Under the pieces are notes generated by a model. That model was not told the origin of the DNA and searched no databases. It saw only the letters and a program-made list of their open reading frames with translations. Of a DNA stretch of 64,000 nt, positions 1-11,907 are shown piece after piece. The stretch's first letter is position 1, and each line of letters starts with the position of its first letter. The position numbers and the translations under genes are program-made. Source of the DNA: Siphonodentalium dalli (lineage: Eukaryota > Mollusca > Scaphopoda > Gadilida > Siphonodentaliidae); assembly GCA_032622095.1 (NCBI GenBank), contig CP136068.1, forward strand, positions 130,453,989 through 130,517,988. Reading direction: 5' to 3'.

Positions 1-1165
1 TTCGCCCATATGGGATGCGATTTTAACATTTGTACCTTATTTGCGCTTGAGCATAAATATGATCCATAATTTTTCGCTTCTAAAGTGTAAGTAATTTGCG
101 CATGGCCTCCCATACACCTATTCACCTAGACCTGATAAATTGCCATGAATCATGATAATTTTCAAACGGAATGACAACTTTTTATCAAATAAACTGTCAA
201 ATGTCTTTTTCAACTTTAAGATTTTTTTTTATGAAAATTTTATGTCTAATCTATTGGCAAATTGTCAACATTCAATCTGTTTAGACTGATTGGCCAACAT
301 ATTTAGACAGATCGGTCTAAATAAAGATTGATTTGTGGTTCACCCATTTTGGTATGGGAGGCCAAATTCACATTTAATAGCTAATTATGCTTAAGCATAT
401 TCAGGGCTCAAAATAGATTTAATATAGAGAGAATCCAATTAGTCATAAAGCACTGAAAATTGAAAAGTACACTTAAGCGCACTGCCATTACGCTTAAGCA
501 TGAAAGATTTTTATAGCCTTATTACCTTACATATAGTGATATCATCTAAGCTATATATTTGTCAAAAGTTACTAGCATCAGGAATTGGCTGCATCCATTT
601 CAGCTTCAGGGGAGTTTTCACATATGGAATATGAATTACGCTTAAGCGTATTGACATTATGCTTAAGCATAACGACATTACGCTTAAGCGTAATGGCTTT
701 ACACTTAAGTTTAATAGATTATGCTTTGAAAAGCATAATGGAAATCTGAATTACGCTCAAGAATAATGGCTTAATGCATTACACTTAAGCGTAATTGGCT
801 ATTAAATGTAAATTTGAATTCCCATACAATATGGGACATGGTTTTAATATTTACTTCTTATTTCCACTTAAGCATAAATATGAAAATTATGATCCTTTTG
901 TGCTCAATCGTAAATGATTTGCATTTAAGCATATATAATTTGCATTTACGCGTAAGTGATTTAAGCTTAAGCGCAAATAAGGAATAAATGTAAAAGTACA
1001 TGCCATTCCATATATATGACCTAAAGTTCTAAACCTGATAAATTACTGTGGACATGACCAATTTCAAACAGCATGACAAATGTTTATCAAATATACTGAG
1101 AAATTTAATTTTCAACTTGAAGTCTTTTTGATGAAAATTTGTTATGTCTTATCCATTGACAATGG
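1..1165. repeat. Degenerate ~0.9-kb direct repeat with CTTAAG palindromes
   Basis: Two diverged copies of the same sequence lie head to tail. A stretch near 10-70 (TATGGGATGCGATTTTAACA) recurs in altered form near 830-890, and a block near 125-260 recurs near 1022-1165, an offset of about 900 bp. Between them, 360-990 is studded with the palindrome GCTTAAGC and variants such as ACGCTTAAGCGTAATG. I see no coding potential. It is probably an old non-autonomous element or satellite; its left end lies outside the window. Confidence 0.6.
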
Positions 1166-1602
1166 CATAATCTTATTTGTTGAGTTTGAAATGTTCTGTC
1201 ACTTCTCTATCGTGTTGGTGCCCATATATGAGCTTGTGTGCTGATACAAAATACGTGTGAAGATTTCGTGTAAAGTTGAAGTCGAAACCGAAAGCATCCT
1301 ATAATTAATAGTTAGTAGATACATACATGTCAAGATTCCTGAAGATAAGATTGTCCGGCCATCGGGAAACATATCTGTGATCACCCATTGAACCAGTCTA
1401 AGTTATTTGCTGTGATTTTAACACTAGAATGTGTTTCAGTCGCTTCGGAATAAAATGGCGACCGCCAGCCTGGCCATGTGATACACGGAAACAGTAACGA
1501 TAACTCTGGAAGACTATCAGTCAAACCAATATATGGTATTGAACATGTCCTCAAAACCAAGGGATTCAGATTTGGTTTTGATCAAAACCAAGGGAATCAG
1601 AT
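1166..1602. other. No recognised feature
   Basis: AT-rich sequence in which I recognise no gene or element. A short frame at 1455 (MATASLAM) stops at once. A direct repeat around ACCAAGGGATTCAGATTTGG (near 1557 and 1588) precedes the coding remnant that follows. Confidence 0.4.
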
Positions 1603-2031
1603 TTGGTATTGATCAATACCAACAAAAACCGAATATATTGTCAGTGTGGGAAGAATTTCACTTCAGTCGCGGAGGTTAGGTGGTACCTTTTCAGCAAGAA
1701 ACAGGCTGCATCCGATAAGCTACCACCAACGCGATCGTCTCTTCTAGAGGGTATCAGGAGGGCACATCTGCAGGCGTTCTTTTGGTGGAGTGCAACAACC
1801 GCGCGACAGAGAACCCCTGACGCAGAAGAATTTGGATGGGTGAAGAATGGTGATATATTTGAGCCAAAAACAACAGATCTCCCACCTGCACCGAATGCAA
1901 TCATCCAGCTTATCCGATGCAACTGCTCTAAAAGCAGATGTGAGACGAAGAGATGCAAGTGCAAATGCAATGACCCACCCTGTACTGATTTACGTTCATG
2001 TGATGGTAATTCTTCTGACTGTGCCCAATAG
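1603..2031 (+). pseudogene. C-terminal remnant of a CXC (tesmin/TSO1-like) cysteine-rich protein
   Basis: The frame reads 142 residues and ends at a natural stop. Residues 1-60 carry a segment (FSKKQAASDKLPPTRSSL) typical of the region just before the CXC domain in a large family of uncharacterised invertebrate proteins. A W-rich part follows (GWVKNGDIFEPK), then a Cys-rich tail at about residues 105-140 (CNCSKSRCETKRCKC, then CTDLRSC) that resembles a zinc-binding CXC motif. In that family the Cys-rich part is the C-terminus of a much longer protein, and I see no N-terminal part upstream, so this is a truncated copy or the last exon of a gene starting outside the window. The family is multicopy in invertebrate genomes and may be transposon-linked, but I cannot assign a function. 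No promoter or splice acceptor was confirmed. Confidence 0.5.
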
Positions 2032-2199
2032 TTCTATAACCCGCATACAGTATGACAGCGATAAGGATGAACCATTTTGATATTGGTGATTATCTTACAG
2101 TTATAAAGCATGATAACATTTCATACTATTGTCAGCTTATTTTCAAAGCATTGCAATGCGCAGTCCTTATTTTAGCAAAAAGTCACAGTTTGTCACGTA

Positions 2200-2720
2200 T
2201 ATGCTTCAAATTCGGCCACCTCTGCCTAATAAACTCAACATTATCGGTGAAAATGGGCATTTTTGAATTTTCACTCTTATTTGACCGCCATTTTGGCCGC
2301 CATCCTGGATATAATTGCCCATAATTGGTGTAATGGGATGGTTATCGCCATAAGTTAATTGGTTTTTTTTAACTTCTTCTGTCAAATATTGCTCATTTCC
2401 ATTCAAAATTTGCTTAGAATCCAAGAAGCATTTTTGGTGAAAATTTATACACCATTTCCTAAATTCTCATTTTTGAGAAAATGGGCCAGGATGAGATGCA
2501 AAACCATTACAATATGTTGCCCAAATGAGTATATATTACAATAAAGAAGAAAACAGGTTTCTGTTTGTCACCAGTTTCGAACGTAGGCGAATGATTAGTG
2601 GTGCATGTGCAAACAATCATCAAATATCCAACTTCTGGTCGCCATTTTGGCCGCCATCTTTGTCGAATAGCGGACATTTTTCGATTAAAAGAATGTTTGA
2701 TACAATATAATCACCACTAT
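2200..2720. repeat. Dispersed repeat with two copies of a GCCATTTTGGCCGCCAT core
   Basis: The 18-mer CGCCATTTTGGCCGCCAT occurs at 2286-2303 and again at 2640-2657 with loosely similar AT-rich flanks. The motif contains YY1-like ATGGCGGC on the minus strand, but its duplication and the lack of a following reading frame point to a repeat, not a promoter. Confidence 0.4.
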
Positions 2721-4106
2721 ATAGAGATATTCAATGGTACATCCAACAATTGACAGTTCAGGCAACATCACCAGCATAGTCGCTATATTTATTCATAAGA
2801 GCCTCTACTATTTGGAGTTATGGTGATTATTCGCTGAAAATGAAAACAAATTGATTCTGAACAAGGGACCCATATTTATACCCTGACAAAGATCCAACAC
2901 ATAGACTGCTGATGACGACTTATATCCAGAGGTGACAATGGACCTTTCCACAGCTGTTAATCAAATAAATATTAGATGATATTTTCGACCAATCAGCGAC
3001 TGAGTCGACAAATGGCTGCATTGGAAATTGTGCTGCCATCTTTCTTCACCCTAATTTGTATATCCATGCATACATTCAGTGTTAAGTTGGCTATATTCAA
3101 ACAACATTTCTGTTGTCAAATCATAATATACTGAGATTTATATTTGCGCCATGATGTTATAAATTTATCTGATTATAACAATTTTTTTCATTTAACATGA
3201 CACTTGTCATAATTTTCACAATTCATGGCAAAACGTTTATCTGGTTTAGATATATTACAGAGTTCGGGGATCTGTCTGTCTGTTCTGGTCTGTTCTCGAT
3301 TTTTCTTCCAGAGGCCTTGACCGATTTCAACCAGATTTGGTGTGGTGCCTGTGAGCACCCCAGCAGATGTTATAACGGCCTTATTTTTCAAATTAAAATT
3401 TTTAAACAAATACAATTTTTATTTGATTTGTTTTTCAAAATTATAAAATTTTGGAGCAAGAATTTCAATCTAAAAATTGAATTTAAAAAAAATATGAAAA
3501 TTTAATAAATTAAATATTTTTTTCAAGTTTCAATCTAAAAATCTAAAAAGAAAATTAAAAACTTACAAACAAATTATAAAATTTTATTTAATTGTTTTCT
3601 TATAGTAAAAAACAGCAGAGTTGCTCAATCAGAGTTCAATCTAAAAAAGAAATGAATTTAAATTAAAAAAAATTAATTCAAACTATTTAAAAGATCAAAA
3701 TTTGCACGAATCATATACATGAGTCTGTTTCAGCTACTTAACATAAGGACAAGTGCTGATTTGTTCACTTCGGAAGTCGACCTCGGGTAACAGACAATAT
3801 ATATATGGATAAAGTATAATTACCAGTGGGTGGTACTAGCGCTGTTGTGTGGCCTCTGTGGAAAGCTCCATCACTATGGGTCTATTTCAATGCATATACC
3901 AAAACCAAAACCAAGACTAGAATTAGACAACTGGTGACATGGGGGAAGTTTATACCCACCCCGATCGTGTTTTAATGTTATTTTTATTAATTATTTCGCG
4001 TCATTTTTTAAATAATAAAGTGTAATTTTAATACCTCAGTTGCTTCGTCTATAATACATTTGCGCAGTTGTGTTTTACATATAATAAGTAACAAAAACGT
4101 TCTTGA
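2721..4106. other. AT-rich non-coding stretch with TCTG-rich repeat remnant
   Basis: No gene is visible. Around 3268-3375 a TCTGTCTGTC stretch is followed by GACCGATTTCAACCAGATTTGG, a repeat style that recurs in this window at 4127, 5335 and 46140. From 3380 to 3700 the sequence is low-complexity A/T. Confidence 0.4.
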
Positions 4107-7100
4107 TCTATATCTATATTTGCGAATGTCTGTCTGTCTGTCTAAACAATTTACAGGGGACCATCTAGATGATACCAAAGGGGTGTACTAGGCGTAAAGT
4201 TTTACGAGAAAGATAATGGTGCGGGTTAGAATTTTCTAAAGTGACGCCGTTGTTGTCAGGGGCAAAAAAGGGGAGTGTCAGAATTTGTTTTTGTCACCGA
4301 TTGCCACGAAATTTACATTTAATCATCCCCATGATATGAAGAATCTAATGGTGTGGTTTAAATATGGAAAAAGAGGCATCGTTCGAGTCAGGGATGCGCG
4401 GAAGGGGAGATGGCCACCAAAATGATAAACTAATTTTAGCGCCGATTTCCACCAAACTGATATGTATTCTTCTTCATCATACAAGGAATCTAATTGTGTG
4501 ATTTAAAGACGCCCAAATTGGTGTCGTTTGGATGAGAGATTGTGGGGTGGTCACTACATTTGATAGGAATGGGTTTAGTCGCCGATAGCCACCACACTTA
4601 TACAAAATCATCCCCATGGCATGAGTAGTCTAGTGTTATGGCTTAAATCTGTCAACAGTTGCCTCATTCGAGTCAGGGGTGCAGAGGGGCACCAGAATTG
4701 ATACACAATATTTTTAGCGCCAATGTCCACCAAATTGATACACGTTCTTATCCATGATACAAGGAATCTAATCGATAGCGTGTGATTTAAAGACGCCATA
4801 TTTGTACTGTTTGGGTGAGAGATGGGGAGAGGTGTGGTGGGCACCAAATATGATAACAATTTGTTTAGTCGCCGATTAGCACCAAACTTATAAATAATCA
4901 TATCCATGATATCAGGAGTGAAATTGTGTGGTCTAAGGATGTCACAAGTGGGGCCATTCGAGTCAGTGGTGCATAGAGGTGAGAGGGACACAAAAAATGA
5001 TAACAATATGTTTAGCGCCGGTTTCCACCAGATTGATACATATTCTCCGTGATACGAGGAATTTAGTCGTGTGGTTTAGATACACAAATTGGTGCCATGA
5101 GAGATATGGGGACCTTAAATTTGATACGAGTTTGTATACTCGCCAATTTTCACAAATGTTATATATATGCATCCCCATAATGAGTCTAAGTATGTGGTTT
5201 AATGGTGACAATAGTAGCGCCGCTTGAGTCTGAATTAGGGACGGGAGGGTCACCAAAACTGCTCAAACACATGTTTAGTACCAATTACCATCATACACGT
5301 TCTTCTCAAATGATATGAGGAGTATGTTCGTGCTGTCTGTCTTTCTCTCTGTCTATCTGTAAGTGTTATATATATAACTTCACGGGGTACAATCGAGATG
5401 GCACCAAGGCAGTCTAAGATGGGTAACTTTTTACGAGGAAGATAAGAGTGCGGGTTAAATTCTTCTAAAGTGACGCTGTTGGTGTCAGGGGAAGAAAAGG
5501 GGGAAGGGCGGCAAAATAAAAAAATATGGTGAATATTTTTTTTCGCCGATTTCCACCAAACGCATACATAATAACCTCCGCGACATGGCGCTGTTCGAGT
5601 CAGCGTTGCAGGGAACATCAACTATTGATTTAATAAACTATTTTTAGCCCAGATATATTCTTCTTCTCCGTGATACGAGGAATATAATCGTGTGATTTAA
5701 AGAAGCCAAATTGCTGCCGTTTGGGTGAGAGATGGGGGTCATAACTATTATAAGAATTTGTTTAGTTGCTGATTACCGCCAAACCTATATATAATCATCT
5801 CCATTGTATCATGCATCCATGAGTCTAATGGACGTGGTTTAAATATGAGGATGGCAGTTGCACCAAAGCTGGTACAAATATATTTAGCATTAATTTCCAC
5901 AAATTCATACACGTTCTTCTCTAATGATACGATGAATTAAATCATATTTTGTGTCGTTTGGGTCACGGATGGCGAGAAGATGTGCACTATCATTGATAAT
6001 ATTGCTATTCGCCGAAATCCACATATAAGTTATATATAGTCACCCAGGCCATCTCCGTATCGTTTTAAGCAGTTTTTGGCGTTAAAATTTCACAATCTCG
6101 ACAAATAGTGACCCAATTAAGTCACTTGAACAATTATATGTTCTCAAGTGTTATATTTATATGGGGATGGGAATCAGGGCTTTCAGATACTGAGCTTGCA
6201 AAAACAGATACATAGAAGAAGCATTAAAAGTATATTTATCATTCTATTTAAGAGATACATATATTCTTGGAAACTGAGAGACCTCGAATCGTCAGAGGAT
6301 TACATATTTGAATGGCTCATGTATATATTATAACACAATTGAGTCTGTTCCATTCAATATAGTTTCCACAAAAAAGTCACAATGTGTCACGAGATATGGA
6401 AAAATATCGAAGGCCTGTTCAAAAATAGTGGTCACAGTGTGCAGTCAAATATATTTTCTTCTGATATAAAAGAAAACGCAGTCAGTAGCACATGACTTTT
6501 CAGGATCCTCCAATATTGACATCTGACCAGGGTATATCTGCCCGATACAGCGGATTTTTTTAGAACAGACTCATCGACTAACATAAACAACTCAAAATAT
6601 CGCTCTGTGTCGGGCACATGTAGCTGATATACTTGCGTAGCAACATATCTTTTAAACTGAGAATATTTAGCCAATATATAGCACCATGAACAGAGGAGCA
6701 CCTGGACATTTCTTTAAAACATCTGTATCTTCATGGAGATATGATAGCCAGGTGTCCTCAATATCTTAGTCTAACCCACTAGATTGATTGATACATCTCT
6801 TTATGTAAAACCCAATTGCTGTCTTTTATTTATGCGAACTAATGTGTTTATGATGTTCATATGTATCATGTTATAACGTCTGAAGTATACGCAGTTGTAC
6901 ATAAATAAAAACTTTTTTATTGGTGGAACGGATTAATCGCGATAAACAAAATGACAATCGACAAGGTGAGCTACTACATATATTTCATGCCTGTGTAAGA
7001 ATCATGTTTTGTGATGCTATTTGGATATACAATTTATGAGAATACGTGTAACACTTTGAACAAGAGTATTCTCTATTCCCAACAAATATCCACAGCATGC

Positions 7101-7150
7101 AGAGTGTTTCACATCACGTTAACCTGGAAAACGCCGGGTAACCCTGCTAG
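4107..7150 (+). mobile_element. Candidate non-autonomous Helitron
   Basis: The 5' boundary TCTATATCTATATTTGCG (4107) matches the style of the Helitrons at 12115, including the TC start, and the preceding base is A. The 3' boundary (7147-7150) is CTAG followed by T, just after a GC-rich hairpin-like stretch (GTTAACCTGG ... CCGGGTAAC), which is the Helitron terminus pattern: hairpin, then CTRR, inserted between A and T. No Rep/helicase coding is visible, so it would depend on a protein made elsewhere. Most of the interior is a tandem repeat array. The pairing of these two ends into one element is inference; they could belong to two copies. Confidence 0.42.
4120..6060. repeat. Degenerate tandem array inside the candidate Helitron
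   Basis: A long unit beginning TGTCTGTCTG and containing TTTTACGAGAAAGATAA ... AAAGTGACGCCGTT starts near 4127 and again near 5340, about 1.2 kb apart. Between and after these, shorter related units repeat: the phrase CGCCGATTTCCACCAAACT and the phrase ATGATACGAGGAATCTAATC alternate about a dozen times, separated by ATTCGAGTCAGGGGTGC or GTTTGGGTGAGAGATGGGG. The open frames here are by-products of the repeat. Confidence 0.65.
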
Positions 7151-7199
7151 TACCATATAATATGCTAAAAATAAATTACCATTAGGATTTTGAATGATG

Positions 7200-8300
7200 C
7201 GGTTAGTAATTTGGAGGAGATTCGCGTGCAGTTAGATTGAAGTTCGAAATTCGAAATTCAGATTGAAGTTCAAAATCTAATGTGTTGTGCCTCATGTTCT
7301 TTGTGTTCCAATTGGCACTCCCCTACTCGAATTTTGTGTCAAAAGTGATTTTTTCACTTTTTCTGAGATACTGCTGGACTTAGAACATTTCGCTTTTAAT
7401 ATTTGAGTGGTGGTGCTGAAGGGAAGTGGCACTGTTTGTGGTTGGATCGAGCTGAAACTTTAAACCCAAAATTCGAGTAGGGGAGCACGAATTGGAACAC
7501 AACAAAGAACTTGAGGCAAAACAAATTAGAGTTTGAATTTCAATCTGAATTTCGAATTTCGAACTTCCATCTAAATTCACGCGAATCTACCGAATTTCGA
7601 ACTTCAAGCCAGATAGAAATTCGCCCAGATTGAAATTCAGATTGAAATTCAAAGATATAGATCGAGTAATGTCTCGAATCTGATCGTTAGTTTGCTGGAT
7701 TATCTTACGGAAAGTATCAAAAATACCAAGTTTCAGCTCGATCGAGCCATAAACAGTGCCACTTCCCGTCAGCACCTCCCCTACCTTATTGAATGCGAAA
7801 TTTTCCAGCAGTATCTCAGAAAAAAGTGAAAAACATCACTTTTGTCCAAAAATTCGAGAAGGGGAGCACGAATTGGATCACAACAAAGAACTTGAAGGAA
7901 AGGAAATTAGAGTTTTAATTTCAATCTGAATTTCGAACTTAAATCCAGATCGAAATTCAAAGCTATATAGGTCGAGTAATTTCTTGAAGATAAGCGTTAG
8001 TTTGCTGGATTCTCTTACGGAAAGTATCAAAAAGACCAGGTTTCAGCTCGATCCAGCCATAAAAAGTGTCACTACCCTTCAGCACCACCACTTAAATATT
8101 GAACGCAGCATATCTCAGAAAAAGAGAAAAAAAAATCACTTTTGACCCAAAATTCGAGTAGGGGAGCACGAATTGAAACACAACAAAGAACATGATTATA
8201 GTTTGAATTTCAAACTGAATTTCGAACTTCGAACTTCAATCTAACTTCACGCGAATCTCCTCCGTATTTCGAACTTCGAATTTTGATCCAACTTCACGAA
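7200..8300. repeat. Repeats of AATTCGAGTAGGGGAGCACG in both orientations
   Basis: The block AATTCGAGTAGGGGAGCACG followed by AATTGGAACACAACAAAGAA occurs near 7465, 7850 and 8150 on the + strand and in inverted form near 7265-7345. Alternating TTCGAA-rich stretches (near 7230, 7555, 7600, 8220, 8270) surround these. The layout is that of a foldback-like or internally rearranged non-autonomous element. No coding potential was seen. Confidence 0.55.
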
Positions 8301-8915
8301 CCCCCGACTATGATGGAGTTTTTGATATTATAAATGAGCCACATGTTTAAGTGATCATAATTGTACCAATGGGCCCTTTTTGATAGTGTTTTTGACATTA
8401 TAAATGATGCAATGTGAGTATATTGTGAGCCATTATAGTAGCAAACAAATTTCGTCCATATTGTTACCCATAACTGTGGCATAACAAGCAAAATAGTTTG
8501 CACAAGCACCCAGTTCTAAACCAGATAACAACACATAATTACTAGACCAAATGCTTAATAAACCATGTTAAATATAGAAACTATGGGTTTAGGCTAGTGT
8601 ATGGCAAATTATTCCTAATGAACATGTGACATTAGTGTAGAACAAATGCGTTTTATACGTTGATGAGCATATATAGGCAATAGATATTTATTGAAAATGA
8701 TTATGTCAAAATGATGTGTACCTTTAATGAAGTTGGCAATTTGTAACAATTGAATATATTTTGGTCGAGTTTTTTTTGCATTATAAATGAAGCGATGTGT
8801 ATATTATGAGCCATTAAGATTAAAGCGCCAATTTCGTCCGTATTGATACCCTCAACGAGCACACTATATGCTAAAACAACCATTTCTAAACTGTATAACA
8901 GCAAACCATTACCAG
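8300..8915. repeat. Diverged direct repeat, offset about 383 bp
   Basis: A block containing CATTATAAATGATGCAATGT and AATTTCGTCCATATTG at about 8395-8520 recurs with many changes at about 8775-8910. It looks non-coding. Confidence 0.5.
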
Positions 8916-9482
8916 AATAGATTTATTCTATCCGTAGTATAGTGCTATGACATTGTGTTGCCGGATGCATAGCATGCACGGTTCAATGTGTTGTTTACCT
9001 TTAGGACTCAGTGTGAGTCCATTGCGTTAAGAGTGCTTCGGTGAGTGGACAAATTCTCATTTCTTATCAAATTTACCATATATCAATCGGAATGGAACAC
9101 TGACATGTTATTTTTTACATAGAGACACCCTGTAAATATAAGTGCAACATCTATGTGTATAACATTGTTTAAGATCCACTGAATAACGAAAGATGGAGCT
9201 CTGATATGGTGACCATGTTTGATTTTATCATATTTTATGACACTATTTTCTCAAATTTGACCATCTGTCACCCATTGTTTGCACAAATATTATTTATATA
9301 GACCATTTAGATTGGAAGCAGTTTGCCACTATTTTATTCTACTTATCAGGGTGAAAATTAGCTATTTTGCTCTATCTAGAGATGTTCACAATAACCCCAT
9401 ATCCACTCTCTGTTAATTGATAATTATATATATATATATATATGAATGCTCTATTTTGTTCAGTTGGTGTAACGATATATAT

Positions 9483-9946
9483 ATATGTGTCAGAGTTATG
9501 AAGGCAAGCACTCAGTATGAGTGTTCATTGCTTCATATCTGCTTAACTCAGTGAGCGTGAACAAATTCTCATTTCTTATCGAATGGTTCCGATTTTCATC
9601 CATGACGGGGTTCGAACCCGCGCCAACCTCGTCCAGTCAAGACTGTGGTGATCTTATCCACGACCAAACCACCTCGGCTACGGAGACATCCTCAAAAAGG
9701 AAGCCCTTTCACCGAGAGTTAGGAAGCGTATCAGTCTGAACATGGGTTCGAACCCGCTACCTTCGAAATTCTTTATCTGCCATTCTGGAAACATGTCAAT
9801 GCACTTCCCCCAAAATTGCATCTGTGACCACACAATTACTGGTACTGGCGTATATATATGTCAGAGTTATGGAGGCACGGACTTAGTATGAGTGTTCATT
9901 GCTTTATATTTGCTTAACTCAGTGAGCGTGAACAAATTCTCATTTC
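9483..9946. repeat. Pair of ~93-bp direct repeats flanking tRNA-like SINE pieces
   Basis: 9483-9575 and 9854-9946 share the phrases GTCAGAGTTATG, TGAGTGTTCATTGCTT and CTCAGTGAGCGTGAACAAAT with few differences, at a constant offset of 371 bp. Between them sit two RNA polymerase III B-box-like sequences (GGGTTCGAACCC). The repeats could be ends of one element or two copies of a SINE tail. Confidence 0.5.
9596..9690 (-). mobile_element. tRNA-derived SINE head
   Basis: Read on the minus strand, an A-box-like TAGCCGAGGTGGT (near 9680) is followed by a B-box GGGTTCGAACCCC (near 9609-9620). The spacing suits a tRNA with a long variable arm, but the outer ends do not pair as an acceptor stem, so this is a SINE head or tRNA relic. 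A second B-box-like GGGTTCGAACCC lies near 9744. Confidence 0.5.
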
Positions 9947-10107
9947 AATATCACATATTCAATGTTTTATTGCTAAATAAATCTTCTTAAGGAGGAGAAA
10001 CTTAATTATTTAGCTTTCACTGAATATCGCGTGATGGTGATCACCGATACAGTGACCGTGTTTAATTCTGTCGCATTTTATGACTCTATTTTCTCAAATT
10101 TGACCAT

Positions 10108-10126
10108 TTAAATATATATATATAGC

Positions 10127-10167
<41 letters not shown>

Positions 10168-10168
10168 T
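10108..10168. repeat. (TA)n/(TG)n microsatellite
   Basis: Runs of TATATATA change into TGTGTGTG. A shorter TA run lies near 9425-9443. Confidence 0.9.
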
Positions 10169-10559
10169 TGAGACACATTTATAGCAAGCAGGTCTACTCC
10201 AAATCTGCGTGGCGCCGTTGATACTTTTGAAGTCGACATTGAAGTCGATTCGTCATACAAGCATGCATGTTGGCAAAGCAACAGGAACTTTGAATTGTTT
10301 CAATGAATCTGAACGGCGCCGATAGTTGGAGTCACGAGTTATGCAACACTCGCTGTTGTCAGTTATAGCGGGCAACATGCCGTCAGTTATTGCACATTTC
10401 TTTTGCGTCTTGGGATGTCATTATTTTTGAACGTTTGCGTGCATATATTCGGGGTCAAACTCCAAATTTAAAGATTTCCCGTATTTGATAAATAAGAGCC
10501 TCGTAAATGTCACGTACATTATATACATGGAAAATACGTGAAATCGCCATATCTGAAAC

Positions 10560-10973
10560 CTCACTTTTCGCTGAGTGATTTACACCGTGACACCGTGACT
10601 TCGTCAGCACTGTAGGGTTCTTTAACGTGCGCGCATTTTTGCACATGGGACAGCCAGTAGCGTGACTCTAGCATCAGTTCCCGACCCGACGGTGTGACAA
10701 GCACAGTGTCATCCCTGGATATGACACCATAGAAGATCCGAGATACGAAATTTATCCAGCACGTTTTTCGATGTGTCTGAGAGTATTTTGCTCCTGAAAT
10801 CATTTTCAGAGCGTTGGCCATGGCATCGATGTTAATTCGTGATGTTCATGGTACTGGGAATACAGCTTGCGACACAAAGTCCGACCGATACCATGTGGGA
10901 TTCGAACCCCCGACTGTGTCGAAGATGTAGCTCAGAGGTCGGCTAACTAACAAACTGAGCTACCCGCTCTTCT
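10560..10973 (-). mobile_element. tRNA-derived SINE
   Basis: On the minus strand, the head reads GAAGAGCGGGTAGCTCAG (A-box) and then GGGGGTTCGAATCCCAC (B-box, near 10895-10910), followed by a body that contains CGCACGTTAAAGAACCC (near 10620-10637). The last phrase is familiar from tRNA-derived SINEs of molluscs and other invertebrates. The element lies less than 100 bp upstream of the first visible caspase exon, in antisense. A reading frame crossing it is accidental. The exact 3' end is uncertain. Confidence 0.6.
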
Positions 10974-11050
10974 AATATTTCCGATCCTCTAACATGTCAG
11001 ATATAACCGCATAAAAGTTATCCTTAAATAACTCTGTTTTTATGTCGCAG

Positions 11051-11217
11051 CTGATAGAGATAAGTCTGACTGTTTCGTATGCGCCATAATAAGTCATGGT
11101 GAAGATGGCGTCGTGTATGCAGCGGATGGAGCTATGGAACTCAAAGACATTATGGATCCTTTCAAGGGAGACAATTGCAAAGGCTTGATCGGAAAACCAA
11201 AAATCTTCATCATTCAG
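11051..11217 (+). CDS. Caspase, large-subunit exon with the catalytic histidine
   Basis: This exon encodes 55 full codons of a caspase p20 subunit. It follows an acceptor (TTTTTATGTCGCAG) and ends at CAG|GTAAGT. It starts two bases into a codon and ends on a complete one. The translation runs DRDKSDCFVCAIISHGEDG, with the catalytic His in SHGEDG, and ends GKPKIFIIQ, exactly where caspases continue with ACRG. The next visible exon supplies ACRG in the right phase, so the intron splits the active-site pentapeptide QACRG after Gln. The wording FIIQ and the DGAMELKDI segment are closest to executioner caspases (caspase-3/7 group). The Gln that lines the S1 pocket is present. The N-terminal part of p20, including the first S1 Arg, must lie upstream and was not identified. 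A host protease gene, probably cytosolic and acting in cell death or immunity if active. Confidence 0.93.
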
Positions 11218-11329
11218 GTAAGTACCTTATGATGCTCCAGTATATATATCACGTGGGAAGAATAATCAGCTGAAAGCCCTTAGTGGTTTCCCCAGTGGTT
11301 TGAGTTATAGCCTAGTTGAATCATGACAG

Positions 11330-11691
11330 GCCTAATAGTAGCTGGAGCGGCCATATAAATGAAGATAAAATGAGAGCGACACAAAAAGTAGCTCTAAAAA
11401 TGAAGTATGAATGTGTCCAAGACAGAAGAACCTTCGAAAACAAATGTTTACGTACATACTCCCCACATGTATATTAGAGTGCTTCTGTTGTATGGCACAA
11501 CTCGACTAAAGGTGATAGCGAAATACTTGAAAAGGTACAATACGAAGCAGCAAGAATAGTCACTGTGACAACGAACAGTTGTAATGACCAACATCTTAGA
11601 GAAACTGGTTGGGGAAAATGGTCAGAACATCAAGAGATTTCTAAATTATGCCAGTTTTATAAAATGTCTAAAACAAATTACACCACCATAC

Positions 11692-11733
<42 letters not shown>

Positions 11734-11907
11734 ATGACACGATCAACAGAGAATGTGCATAGATATCCACTAAGGAAAGATCACCTGAACAATCCGTCTG
11801 GCGATTCTGCGTCATATGCAAAGTCCTCCCTCCATTCACCGATGGAGTTGTGGAACTCACTCTCATCTAGCATAGGCGATTGCGCAAGATTATCTGAGTT
11901 CAAATGA
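11330..11907 (+). mobile_element. LINE fragment: C-terminal end of a reverse-transcriptase ORF
   Basis: Right after the caspase exon, conceptual translation with frame changes gives the C-terminal region of a CR1/jockey-like ORF2: LEKVQYEAARIVT, then LRETGWGKWSEHQEISKL and FYKMSKTNYTTIP, then RYPLRKDHLNNP and a final MELWNSLSSSI before a stop at 11907. These phrases match the conserved tail of such LINE proteins (AARIVTG, the LGWE-like segment and RxxLR). The remnant is on the same strand as the caspase. A TA microsatellite has expanded inside the coding region at 11695-11731. Confidence 0.7.
11695..11731. repeat. (TA)n microsatellite inside the LINE remnant
   Basis: An uninterrupted run of about 18 TA units. 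It creates artefactual YIYIYI frames on both strands. Confidence 0.9.

Noticed and set aside
2286-2657. YY1-type promoters at two GCCGCCAT motifs
   Set aside because: The motif is part of a duplicated repeat and no gene follows.
9596-9690. Functional tRNA gene
   Set aside because: A and B boxes are present but the outer ends do not form an acceptor stem; treated as a SINE head.
10880-10973. Functional tRNA gene
   Set aside because: Same reason; it also continues into a SINE body.
1-11050. N-terminal caspase exons
   Set aside because: Looked for the upstream p20 and prodomain segments by eye and found none that I could support; short exons could be missed.
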